Shown here piece after piece: positions 1 through 6,707 of a stretch of DNA of 33,929 bases. Both the position numbers and the translations under genes were made by a program. Origin of the DNA: Oscillospiraceae bacterium (GTDB lineage Bacteria > Bacillota > Clostridia > Oscillospirales > Oscillospiraceae); NCBI GenBank assembly GCA_016297855.1, contig JAEDFW010000007.1, forward strand, positions 1 through 33,929, given 5' to 3'. Position 1 is the stretch's first letter; every line of letters begins with the position of its first letter. The notes under the pieces are model-generated. The model searched no databases, was not told the origin of the DNA, and saw only the letters and a list, made by a program, of their open reading frames with translations.

Positions 1-2
1 AG

Positions 3-122
3 CAATTCATCAATCTCATTGAAGTATTAAAGCTGTCCAAACACATGAAAAGCCCTGCCAACCAGCGCGGTAAGGCAAAACCATACCAACCGCATGGCAA
101 AGGAAAGCGGAAACGCAAATAA
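3..122 (+). CDS. C-terminal tail of an unidentified protein (5' end outside window)
   Basis: One frame is open from the window edge to a TAA at 120-122 and encodes a 39-residue tail whose last 20 residues are dense in Lys and Arg (ending KGKRKRK). A strong terminator follows within a few bases, which supports a real gene end. I do not recognise the family. A basic tail fits a nucleic-acid-binding protein, but that is only inference. A short internal start (ATG at 45) would give 25 residues and is less likely. Confidence 0.4.
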   Translation, partial: QFINLIEVLKLSKHMKSPANQRGKAKPYQPHGKGKRKRK

Positions 123-126
123 GCAG

Positions 127-175
127 AAAAACACGCCATACCCAGCCTTTGAAGCTGAATATGGCGTGTTTTTTC
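127..175. terminator. Rho-independent terminator, probably bidirectional
   Basis: An A-run leads into ACACGCCATA, which pairs with TATGGCGTGT; an inner CAGC/GCTG pair extends the hairpin. A run of six T follows on the plus strand and A's precede it. It ends the gene at the left edge and could also stop purB transcripts arriving from the right. Confidence 0.8.
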
Positions 176-208
176 GTTGACCAATCCCGTCTGACAGATG
201 CTCATTTC

Positions 209-226
209 GTGTTATTTGGATAACAC
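209..226. repeat. Small inverted repeat downstream of purB
   Basis: GTGTTAT and ATAACAC flank a 4-base loop (TTGG), with TGTTTT after it on the plus strand. It lies 50 bases beyond the purB stop. It could be a weak terminator or a 3'-end stabilising hairpin. Confidence 0.4.
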
Positions 227-274
227 TGTTTTACGAACACCTGCCATTCGGCGGGCGCGATTTTTTGCGTTGTG

Positions 275-1690
275 TTATACGTTCAGTTCTTCTACCTTGA
301 GGTCGGTATTTCCGATCAGGCTGCGTACCTTTTTGGTAAAGGAGGCCACCTGCTGCGGGCACCTTCCGGTGTAGCGTTCGGGCTGCAGCTCGGTGCGGAT
401 CTCTTCTTCCGTCAGGCCGAAGGCGGGTTCGGCGGCAAGCATAGCGATGAGGTTCATTTTCTCACCGTTTTTCATCTGCGCGGTGGCCTGCATTGAGGCC
501 TCGCGGATGATTTCGTGTACCTGCTGGCGGTCGCCGCCGCGTTTCACGGCGAGCATCAGAAGATTCTCCGTCGCAATGAACGGCAGATATTCGTCCACAA
601 AGCGCGCGACGATTTTCTCGTTCACGTGCATGCCTTTTGTGACATTCTGCATGATGCGAAGGATACCGTCCACGGCCAGAAACGCTTCCGGAATGCTGAT
701 ACGGCGGTTGGCTGAATCGTCCAGCGTCCGCTCCAACCACTGGGTCGAGGCTGTCATAGGCGCGTTCATCGCGTCGGCCATCACATATCGGGCCAGCGAG
801 CAGATGCGCTCGCAGCGCATGGGATTGCGCTTGTAGGCCATGGCAGACGAGCCAACCTGCTTGTCCTCAAACGGCTCCTCCACCTGCCGGTCATGCTGCA
901 GAAGGCGCATGTCGTTGGCAAAACGGTAGCAGCTCTGCGCAACAGAACTCAGGACGTTCAGAATGCGGCTATCAAGTTTTCTGGGATAGGTTTGGCCGCA
1001 TACGTCGTAAAGCCGGTCGAAGCCGAAGTCGGCTGCGATCATGCGGTTCATTGCATCGATTTTCGATTCATCACCGCCGAAAAGCTCCATGAAACTGGCC
1101 TCGGTGCCGGTCGTGCCGCGGCAGCCGAGGAAGCGGATGGCGGCGATTACGTCATCGAGTTCTTCCAGATCAAGCATCAGATCCTGCAGCCAGAGCGTGG
1201 CACGTTTACCCACGGTGACAAGCTGTGCAGGCTGATAGTGCGTGTAGCCAAGGCAGGGCATGGATGCAAAGTGATCGGCAAAATCACACAGGTTCTGCAT
1301 CACACCGGCGAGCGCCTTGCGCAGATGGCGCAGTGCGTCGCGATAAATGATAAGGTCTGCATTGTCGGTGACGTAGCAGCTTGTCGCGCCGAGGTGGATA
1401 ATCCCCTTCGCGCCGGGAGCCATCTGGCCGAAACCGTAGATGTGCGCCATAACGTCATGACGGATCTCTTTTTCTTTTGCGGCAACCACATCGTAATTGA
1501 CGGGACTGATGTTGGCGGCAAGTTCTTCGACCTGCGCTTCGGTTACAGGCAGACCCAGCGCGTGCTGCGCCTTCGCCAGACTGACCCAGAGTTTGCGCCA
1601 GGTTTCATAGCGCGTATCCGGAGAAAACAGACGCAGCATGTAATTGGATGCATAACGGGAGGCCAGCGGGCTTTCGTAGGTAGGCTTCAT
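275..1690 (-). CDS. purB: Adenylosuccinate lyase
   Basis: This 471-residue enzyme of the fumarase/aspartase superfamily removes fumarate from SAICAR and from adenylosuccinate in purine synthesis. The superfamily signature is visible as GSSAMAYKRNP, with the mobile-loop serines and the KRNP end. An upstream conserved histidine region (LGATSCYVTDNAD) is also present. The length fits the longer PurB type, which commonly carries the GSSAM signature. The ATG at 1690 has AAAGGAG at 1701-1707, and that Shine-Dalgarno overlaps the purA stop codon (1706-1708), so the two genes are almost certainly co-transcribed and translationally linked. Together they convert IMP to AMP. No frameshift or missing motif was seen. 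Confidence 0.96.
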   Translation of the reverse strand: MKPTYESPLASRYASNYMLRLFSPDTRYETWRKLWVSLAKAQHALGLPVTEAQVEELAANISPVNYDVVAAKEKEIRHDVMAHIYGFGQMAPGAKGIIHLGATSCYVTDNADLIIYRDALRHLRKALAGVMQNLCDFADHFASMPCLGYTHYQPAQLVTVGKRATLWLQDLMLDLEELDDVIAAIRFLGCRGTTGTEASFMELFGGDESKIDAMNRMIAADFGFDRLYDVCGQTYPRKLDSRILNVLSSVAQSCYRFANDMRLLQHDRQVEEPFEDKQVGSSAMAYKRNPMRCERICSLARYVMADAMNAPMTASTQWLERTLDDSANRRISIPEAFLAVDGILRIMQNVTKGMHVNEKIVARFVDEYLPFIATENLLMLAVKRGGDRQQVHEIIREASMQATAQMKNGEKMNLIAMLAAEPAFGLTEEEIRTELQPERYTGRCPQQVASFTKKVRSLIGNTDLKVEELNV

Positions 1691-1705
1691 CGGTCTGACG
1701 CTCCT

Positions 1706-2980
1706 TTATCTGTAGATGATTTCATCACGACTTGCACCGACGGAGACATAGCTGATGCGGCAGCCGATATTCTTCTCAATAAACTCAATGTAATTTTTTG
1801 CCTCTGCGGGTAGATCTTCATACTTGCGTACGCCGGAGATATCGCACTTCCAGCCGGGCATGGTTTTGATGACAGGCTTTGCTCTGCCAATGACAGCCGG
1901 GAAGGGGAAGTCGTCCGTTACCTGACCATCCAGCTCATACTGCGTGCAGACGGGAACCTCGTCCATGTAGCTCAGAATATCCAGCTTTGTCAGTGCGACT
2001 TCGGTAGCGCCCTGAATGCGGCAGCCATAGCGTGTAGCAACGATGTCGATCGGGCCGACACGGCGCGGACGGCCGGTGGACGCTCCATATTCTCCACCTG
2101 CAGCGCGGAGCTTCTCCGCTTCTTCGCCGAACCACTCGGCCGTGAACGGGCCTTCGCCGACACAGGTGGAGTAAGCCTTCACGATACCGACCGTGCGGTC
2201 AACGTGGCTGCCGGGAATACCGGCGCCGATGCAGGCGTAGCCTGCGATAGAAGAGGATGAAGACGTGTAGGGGAAGATGCCGAAATCAATATCGCGCAGT
2301 GCGCCGAGCTGCGCCTCGAACATAATGTTCTTACCGGCCTTTTCGGCCTCATAGAGGAACTTGCTTGTATCGCAGAGGAAAGGCTTGAGCTTTTCGCCGT
2401 ACATCCGGCACCACTCCATCAGATCTTCCAGCTTGTACGCCTCTGCGCCGTAGACGTTCTGAATGGTGAGGTTCTTCCACTCAAGGATCGTCCCCAGATG
2501 CTGCTCAAGATACTCGGGGTAGAGAAGCTCGCCCATCATGACGGTCTTTTTCTGGTATTTGTCGGAATAGACCGGCGCGATGCCGCGCAGGGTGGAGCCG
2601 TACTTTTTGTCCTTCAGACGTGCTTCTTCCAGACCGTCGAGCGCGCGGTGATAGGGGAATACGATGGTGGCGCGGTCGGAAATCTTGAAGTTTTCCGGCG
2701 TGATGGAGATGCCAGCTTTCTGTAGGCTTTCGATTTCGCCCCACAGGCTCTCAAGATCGATGACCACGCCGTTGCCGAGCACATTCACAACGCCGGGCAG
2801 GAAAATGCCGGACGGAATGAGATGCAGGGCAAACTTGCCGTATTCGTTCACAACGGTGTGACCGGCATTGTTGCCGCCCTGATAGCGGCAGACGATATCA
2901 TATTCCTTGGCGATCAGATCGACCATGCGGCCTTTTCCTTCGTCGCCCCAGTTGATGCCAACGATTGCACAATTGCTCAT
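1706..2980 (-). CDS. purA: Adenylosuccinate synthetase
   Basis: This 424-residue cytosolic enzyme makes adenylosuccinate from IMP, aspartate and GTP, the first committed step to AMP. The N-terminal nucleotide loop GINWGDEGKGR starts at about residue 7. The IMP-binding stretch VDRTVGIVKAYST and the late STGRPRRVG motif are all present. I chose the ATG at 2980 because the family starts just before this loop and a GAAAGGGAG ribosome site lies about 8 bases upstream. An in-frame start at 3064 would add 28 residues that run through the promoter. purB follows directly. A sigma-A-like promoter lies at 3023-3051. Confidence 0.96.
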   Translation of the reverse strand: MSNCAIVGINWGDEGKGRMVDLIAKEYDIVCRYQGGNNAGHTVVNEYGKFALHLIPSGIFLPGVVNVLGNGVVIDLESLWGEIESLQKAGISITPENFKISDRATIVFPYHRALDGLEEARLKDKKYGSTLRGIAPVYSDKYQKKTVMMGELLYPEYLEQHLGTILEWKNLTIQNVYGAEAYKLEDLMEWCRMYGEKLKPFLCDTSKFLYEAEKAGKNIMFEAQLGALRDIDFGIFPYTSSSSSIAGYACIGAGIPGSHVDRTVGIVKAYSTCVGEGPFTAEWFGEEAEKLRAAGGEYGASTGRPRRVGPIDIVATRYGCRIQGATEVALTKLDILSYMDEVPVCTQYELDGQVTDDFPFPAVIGRAKPVIKTMPGWKCDISGVRKYEDLPAEAKNYIEFIEKNIGCRISYVSVGASRDEIIYR

Positions 2981-3022
2981 AGACCAGACTCCCTTTCGAG
3001 ATATAATTTCATACCGTGTGTC

Positions 3023-3051
3023 ATTATAGCACGCATGTGGCATTAGTAAAA
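3023..3051 (-). promoter_or_regulatory. Promoter of purA-purB
   Basis: On the minus strand a perfect TATAAT (3023-3028) is preceded by TGC, making an extended -10. A weak TTTTAC lies 17 bases upstream (3046-3051). The leader to the purA ATG is about 35 bases, too short for a purine riboswitch, and none is seen. Confidence 0.65.
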
Positions 3052-3070
3052 CAGTTATTTTCAATGGGAT

Positions 3071-3115
3071 CTATTAGATTTGCTAATAGAAGTTGGCGCG
3101 GGATTGTGATATACT
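3071..3115 (+). promoter_or_regulatory. Promoter and dyad upstream of the MmcQ/YjbR gene
   Basis: An extended -10 (TGA-TATACT, hexamer 3110-3115) stands about 20 bases before the start codon. No good -35 is seen. In its place is an inverted repeat, CTATTAG-N5-CTAATAG (3071-3089), a plausible operator or activator site. The purA promoter lies just to the left, on the other strand. Confidence 0.45.
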
Positions 3116-3135
3116 GAAAAAAAGGAGGCGGACGT

Positions 3136-3507
3136 ATGACAAGGCAGGGACTCATTGCGCTGTGCCTGATGTATCCCGATGCGTTTGAAGACTATCCGTT
3201 CGGCGGCAAGGAGGCTGGCGGCGTGGTATGGACAGCAATACGGCATCTTTCCAATAAAAAGACCTTTGCGTTCATCTATGAGCGAGACGGACTGTGCGTC
3301 AATCTCAAGTGCGAACCTGCGCAGGCCGACATGCTTCGGCAGCTGTTTGATGGCATAACGGCGGCATATCACATGAATAAGACGCATTGGAACACTGTGC
3401 GTGTTGATTCTGACGTTCCGCTCGATGTGCTGCAGGATATGCTCGATGAGAGCTACCGGCTGAGCGCACCGAGACTCAGGAAAAAACTCAATACAGAGGA
3501 ATCATAA
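3136..3507 (+). CDS. MmcQ/YjbR family DNA-binding-like protein
   Basis: The 123-residue product has the compact alpha/beta layout of the MmcQ/YjbR (CyaY-like fold, DUF419) family: an early YPF-G motif (residues 19-23), a central strand ending in LKCEP, and the typical YHMNKTHWNTV stretch near residue 75-85 followed by a helix with the SYRL motif. The length is normal for the family. The biochemical role is not established; some members are called DNA-binding, from structure. AAGGAGG lies 6-13 bases before the ATG. It is a single-gene unit ending in a strong terminator and is divergent from purA. Confidence 0.85.
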   Translation: MTRQGLIALCLMYPDAFEDYPFGGKEAGGVVWTAIRHLSNKKTFAFIYERDGLCVNLKCEPAQADMLRQLFDGITAAYHMNKTHWNTVRVDSDVPLDVLQDMLDESYRLSAPRLRKKLNTEES

Positions 3508-3538
3508 AGCGGAAGACAAATGTCTTCCGCTTTATGAT
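3501..3538. terminator. Long perfect hairpin between convergent genes
   Basis: Eighteen bases (3501-3518) pair perfectly with 3521-3538 around a 2-base centre. The stem contains the TAA of the MmcQ/YjbR gene and ends next to the stop of the TSCPD gene (3539-3541). There is only a weak T-run, so it may act as a bidirectional terminator or as a barrier to convergent transcription. Confidence 0.75.
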
Positions 3539-3799
3539 TTATGCATTTGTCAGATGTTCTTTTGCTTTGATGAGCGCATTTGCAAGCTGGTCGGGGCAGG
3601 AGGTGGGCTTCATGCCGCAGTGGATGCCCTGCAGGCGCTGGATAACAGTATCGACGTCCATGCCCTCAACGAGCTTGGAGATGCCCTGCAGATTGCCGTT
3701 GCAGCCGCCGGTGTACTCTACGTTCGTGAGCTTGCCGTCTTCAATTTCAAAGTGGATCATGCTAGAGCAGGTGCCTTGGGTTCGATATTCAAACTGCAT
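3539..3799 (-). CDS. TSCPD domain protein (TIGR03905-like)
   Basis: This 86-residue protein matches the small stand-alone TSCPD family named for a motif near the C-terminus, seen here as KPTSCPDQLANAL. An early GTCSSMI and a central GGCNGNLQGI supply other conserved cysteines. The domain is related to the C-terminal extension of some ribonucleotide reductases; the role of the stand-alone form is unknown, and metal binding by its cysteines is a reasonable guess. It starts 15 bases after the ybaK stop with GAAAGGA upstream, so it is the second gene of a ybaK operon. Confidence 0.85.
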   Translation of the reverse strand: MQFEYRTQGTCSSMIHFEIEDGKLTNVEYTGGCNGNLQGISKLVEGMDVDTVIQRLQGIHCGMKPTSCPDQLANALIKAKEHLTNA

Positions 3800-3814
3800 G
3801 GTAATGGTTCCTTT

Positions 3815-4285
3815 CTATTGTGTCAAATCGCACGGCGTAAGCTGTGCGTAGTGGATCAGGTCGTCCGGCTGCAGCAGAATCTGGCAGCCGCGGCAGCCGG
3901 CAGAGACGCCGATTTCGTCGTAGAGCATGGCCGTCTCGTCAATAAAGGTGGGGAAGTGCTTTTTCATGCCGATCGGACTGCAGCCGCCGCGGATATAGCC
4001 CGTGACAGAAAGCAAGTCTTTGACGTGAATTAGTTCGATCTTCTTTTCGCCTGCGGCCTGCGCGGCTTTTTTGAGATCAAGCTCACAGCACACCGGGATA
4101 CAGAACACGACATATCCGCTTTTTCCGGCGTGTGCCACGAGCGTTTTAAAAATCTGTTCCGGCGGCATCCCGATTCCTTCAGCTGCGTGCATCCCGTTCA
4201 GATCGTTTTCGTCAAATGCATATTCCGCTGCGCGATAGGGGATCTTGGCCTGATCGAGCAGGCGCATCACATTGGTTCTGGTCAT
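3815..4285 (-). CDS. ybaK: Cys-tRNA(Pro)/Cys-tRNA(Cys) deacylase, YbaK/EbsC family
   Basis: The 156-residue protein carries the YbaK editing-domain pattern: FKTLV with the conserved lysine near residue 46, the middle CELDLKKAAQAAGEKK and the late TGYIRGGCSPIGMKKHFPTFIDE. This family hydrolyses mischarged Cys-tRNA(Pro) in trans after prolyl-tRNA synthetase errors. I chose the ATG at 4285 because GAAGGAG lies 6-12 bases upstream and the family begins with this short stretch. A longer in-frame start (4417) would run through the promoter. It is divergent from a second YbaK-family gene at 4432, with a shared promoter region. Confidence 0.9.
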   Translation of the reverse strand: MTRTNVMRLLDQAKIPYRAAEYAFDENDLNGMHAAEGIGMPPEQIFKTLVAHAGKSGYVVFCIPVCCELDLKKAAQAAGEKKIELIHVKDLLSVTGYIRGGCSPIGMKKHFPTFIDETAMLYDEIGVSAGCRGCQILLQPDDLIHYAQLTPCDLTQ

Positions 4286-4307
4286 GCTTTCGACTCCTTC
4301 CTGTGGC

Positions 4308-4359
4308 AGTATACAATATTTTCTCGAATCTTGCAAGAACCAGTCTTGTTTGCTATAAT
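4308..4359. promoter_or_regulatory. Divergent promoters sharing one palindromic -35 box
   Basis: TTGCAA at 4331-4336 reads the same on both strands. On the minus strand it is followed after exactly 17 bases by TATACT (4308-4313), serving ybaK. On the plus strand it is followed after exactly 17 bases by TATAAT (4354-4359) with TGC before it, serving the YbaK-like gene at 4432. A perfect 12-base palindrome ACAAAATTTTGT lies at 4362-4373, near the plus-strand transcription start. Confidence 0.75.
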
Positions 4360-4431
4360 ACACAAAATTTTGTATTCCTGCGTTTCGAACCTGACCATGC
4401 AAACGAGCAGGGAACACTGGGAGGCACCCAT

Positions 4432-4911
4432 ATGTCGATTGAAAAAGTACGCGCGTATTTTACGCAGCTTGGCCTTCAGGACAGAATTCTGGAATTTGAC
4501 GTATCCAGCGCCACGGTGGAGCTGGCCGCGCAGGCGCTGGGCGTGGAGGCGAAGCGCATTGCAAAAACACTGTCGTTTCTTACACCGGACGGCTGTATTC
4601 TCATTGTCGCAGCCGGTGATGCGAAGGTGGACAACAAAAAATACAAAGCCCTGTTTGGCACAAAAGCTAAAATGCTTGCGCATGACGATGTGCCGGAGTA
4701 TATCGGACACGCGGTGGGCGGCGTCTGCCCATTCGCTGTAAAACCGGGCGTGAAGGTCTATCTGGATGAATCGCTCCGCCGGTTCGAAACGGTCTTTCCT
4801 GCCTGCGGCAGTTCCAACAGCGCCATCGAGCTGACAATCACAGAGCTGGAACGCTATTCGAATTTCACCAGCTGGGTCGACGCCTGCAAGGACTGGCAGG
4901 AAGAGGGATAG
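4432..4911 (+). CDS. YbaK/EbsC family protein (aminoacyl-tRNA deacylase-like)
   Basis: The 159-residue product belongs to the same editing-domain superfamily as ybaK but to a different branch. It has the start SIEKVRAYF, the FDVSSATVELAAQALG stretch, a conserved RIAKTLSF with the likely functional lysine near residue 46, and a late FPACGSSNSAIEL. Family members hydrolyse or bind mischarged aminoacyl-tRNAs; the substrate of this branch is not clear. The ATG at 4432 has GGGAGG about 7 bases upstream. Longer in-frame starts would cross the promoter and are rejected. It is divergent from ybaK. Confidence 0.85.
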   Translation: MSIEKVRAYFTQLGLQDRILEFDVSSATVELAAQALGVEAKRIAKTLSFLTPDGCILIVAAGDAKVDNKKYKALFGTKAKMLAHDDVPEYIGHAVGGVCPFAVKPGVKVYLDESLRRFETVFPACGSSNSAIELTITELERYSNFTSWVDACKDWQEEG

Positions 4912-4918
4912 CAACTTT

Positions 4919-4969
4919 CTGCGAATGGGTTTTTCATTTGTGTCAATACTAAGAAAAAACCATTCGCAG
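4919..4969 (+). promoter_or_regulatory. Long hairpin touching the tepA ribosome-binding site
   Basis: Positions 4919-4934 pair with 4954-4969 (CTGCGAATGG against CCATTCGCAG, then a T-run against an A-run, one mismatch), with a 19-base loop. The right arm ends inside the AGGAGG (4968-4973) that serves the ATG at 4982. The fold may lower or regulate initiation. It is not a normal terminator, because no T-run follows the right arm. Confidence 0.6.
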
Positions 4970-4981
4970 GAGGAATTGTAC

Positions 4982-5683
4982 ATGGCGCAGGAGAATCAGG
5001 ATAAGCTCTCGCAGCAGGAGCAGCAGGCCATCGACCTTGGCGCTGCAACCACACGTACAAGCCGCGGCACCATCTACACACTCACCATCGTGGGCCAGAT
5101 CGAAGGGCATCAGGTTCTGCCCGAGACGGTTAAAACAACGAAGTATGAGCATGTTCTGCCGCTTCTGGCAGCAGTGGAGGAAAGCGAGGATATCGACGGG
5201 TTATTGCTGCTGCTCAATACCGTGGGCGGTGATATTGAAGCAGGACTTGCTATTGCTGAGCTCATTGCGGGCATGACGAAGCCAACGGTTTCACTGGTGC
5301 TTGGCGGAGGTCACTCGATCGGCATCCCGCTGGCGGTCTCGGCCCGGCGCAGCATGATCGTTCCAACAGCCAGCATGACCGTGCATCCCGTGCGAATGAC
5401 GGGCATGGTCATTGGTGCGCCGCAGACGTTCCACTATTTTAACCGGATTCAGGATCAGATTGTGAATTTTGTGACAAAAAATTCAAGGATTTCCCGCGAG
5501 CAGTTTCTGCGCTATATGATGGCTACGGACGAAATCGCAAATGACGTCGGCACTGTTGTCTATGGCCGCGAAGCGGTGGAGTCCGGCCTTATGGATCAGC
5601 TCGGCAGTCTGGGCGATGCATTGGGATGGCTGCACAAGCAGATCGCGCGGGAGAAAAAACGTAAGACTGGGCGTAAAAGCTGA
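4982..5683 (+). CDS. tepA: ClpP-like serine protease, translocation-enhancing protein TepA-like
   Basis: The 233-residue protein is a ClpP/crotonase-fold peptidase of the TepA (YmfB) type. A ClpP-like beta strand with LNTVGGDIEAGLAI lies at about residues 79-92. The putative nucleophile S112 is in GGHSIGIPLAVSA and a histidine follows in TVHPVRM (H135). The late VVYGREAVESGLMDQLG is the usual ClpP-family end of the core. TepA in Bacillus subtilis is linked to protein export and spore formation and sits beside spoIIIE, as here (ftsK two genes on). The ATG at 4982 has AGGAGG 8-13 bases upstream; an in-frame ATG at 4925 would place the start inside the leader hairpin. The C-terminus is very basic. 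Confidence 0.85.
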   Translation: MAQENQDKLSQQEQQAIDLGAATTRTSRGTIYTLTIVGQIEGHQVLPETVKTTKYEHVLPLLAAVEESEDIDGLLLLLNTVGGDIEAGLAIAELIAGMTKPTVSLVLGGGHSIGIPLAVSARRSMIVPTASMTVHPVRMTGMVIGAPQTFHYFNRIQDQIVNFVTKNSRISREQFLRYMMATDEIANDVGTVVYGREAVESGLMDQLGSLGDALGWLHKQIAREKKRKTGRKS

Positions 5684-5685
5684 GT

Positions 5686-5707
5686 ATCCGCTTTTGGATG
5701 TGCGGAT
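5686..5707 (+). terminator. Weak hairpin after tepA
   Basis: ATCCGC and GCGGAT can pair around a 10-base loop just past the tepA stop, with only TTTG following. It is at best a leaky terminator. Confidence 0.25.
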
Positions 5708-5739
5708 TTGACACTTCATGGTGGAAATATTCTCCGATT

Positions 5740-5748
5740 TGTGATAAT
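5740..5748 (+). promoter_or_regulatory. Extended -10 promoter of uppP
   Basis: TGT-GATAAT forms an extended -10 with no clear -35 at 17 bases. A TTGACA (5708-5713) lies too far upstream (29 bases). Transcription from here would give a leader of about 112 bases before uppP. The leader can form TTCATGG/CCATGAA and, alternatively, AAACC/GGTTT next to a T-run (5828-5840). Confidence 0.4.
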
Positions 5749-5866
5749 ATAGTTTTGTGTGGCCTGATTCATGGCTGCAGTTGATGTGCCGGTTGTTTCA
5801 TGGCGCGCCGCAGGCAAACCATGAAGCTAAGGTTTTTTCTGAGCGGATCAAATCGGAGGGCTATGT

Positions 5867-6697
5867 ATGACCTACCTGACTGCGATTGTTCTGGGGCTGA
5901 TTCAGGGCGTGGCGGAATTTCTGCCAGTCTCCAGCTCCGGGCATCTGGCCATTGTACAGAATTTTCTGAACATCGGACAGACGGAGGAGCATCTGTTTTT
6001 TGACGTACTGCTGCATCTGGGCACGCTTGCAGCGGTTATCATTGCATATTGGCGCGATGTGCGCAGCGTGGTGCGTGAAGGGCTCTGCATGCTGCACCTG
6101 AAGAAGCTGCCGCGCGGACAGAAGCCGGACCGGCTGACGCGGCGTATGATTATGTTTCTGATCTTCGCCACGCTGCCGCTGGTATTTGTGGTTTTCTTCA
6201 AAGATCCGGTGGAATCTCTCTACTATAATACGTTTTTCATTGGTTTTGCACTCGTAGCCACAGGTTTTTTGCTGTTTGCCGCAGACCGGTGGGGCCACGG
6301 CAATAAAACCGTGCGCAGCGCGACCATCTTTGACGTACTCATCGTGGGCGTGAGCCAGATGATCGCGGTAGTTCCGGGATTGTCTCGCTCGGGCACGACA
6401 GTTTCTGCCGGGATGCTGCGCGGTTTTGACCGGTCGTTTGCCGTGCAGTTTTCGTTTTTGCTGTCCATTCCTGCGGTTCTTGGCGCGAATCTGCTGTCGC
6501 TTGTCGACGCAGTTCAGGCCGATATCAACTGGTCGTATGTGCCGATGTATCTGGTGGGTGTTGCTGTTGCGTTCGTGAGCGGTTATCTGGCTATCTATTT
6601 TCTGCGCATGATCGTTCAGCGAGGCAAATTCGGTGGTTTTGCCTACTACTGCTGGGGCGCGGGAATTGTCACGCTGATTTTATCGCTTGTATCGTGA
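5867..6697 (+). CDS. uppP: Undecaprenyl-diphosphatase (BacA type)
   Basis: This 276-residue polytopic membrane enzyme dephosphorylates undecaprenyl diphosphate, so the lipid carrier can be reused for peptidoglycan and wall polymers. It also gives bacitracin tolerance. Both BacA signatures are clear: QGVAEFLPVSSSGHL with E17 and H26, and PGLSRSGTT with R174. About seven to eight hydrophobic segments are visible. The start has GGAGG 8-12 bases upstream; another ATG four bases earlier is out of frame. ftsK follows 10 bases after the stop. It supplies the carrier used by TagO further along the window. Confidence 0.95.
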   Translation: MTYLTAIVLGLIQGVAEFLPVSSSGHLAIVQNFLNIGQTEEHLFFDVLLHLGTLAAVIIAYWRDVRSVVREGLCMLHLKKLPRGQKPDRLTRRMIMFLIFATLPLVFVVFFKDPVESLYYNTFFIGFALVATGFLLFAADRWGHGNKTVRSATIFDVLIVGVSQMIAVVPGLSRSGTTVSAGMLRGFDRSFAVQFSFLLSIPAVLGANLLSLVDAVQADINWSYVPMYLVGVAVAFVSGYLAIYFLRMIVQRGKFGGFAYYCWGAGIVTLILSLVS

Positions 6698-6707
6698 GGT
6701 GAAACAT

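Noticed and set aside
893..1813. 306-codon frame on the plus strand across purB and the end of purA
   Set aside because: It is antisense to purB, crosses the purA-purB junction and has no motif or start signal.
2981..3064. 28-residue N-terminal extension of PurA
   Set aside because: It would run through the TATAAT promoter; the family starts just before the GDEGKGR loop, and the ATG at 2980 has a good ribosome site.
4216..4431. Longer N-terminus for the YbaK-family protein starting at 4216
   Set aside because: It would code through the divergent promoter and into ybaK; the sequence is unlike the family, and GGGAGG marks the ATG at 4432.
5795..5830. Cyclic di-GMP riboswitch before uppP
   Set aside because: A GCAGGCAAACC stretch resembles part of the GEMM-I core, but the GAAA loop, the second conserved GCAAAGCC block and the three-helix layout are absent.
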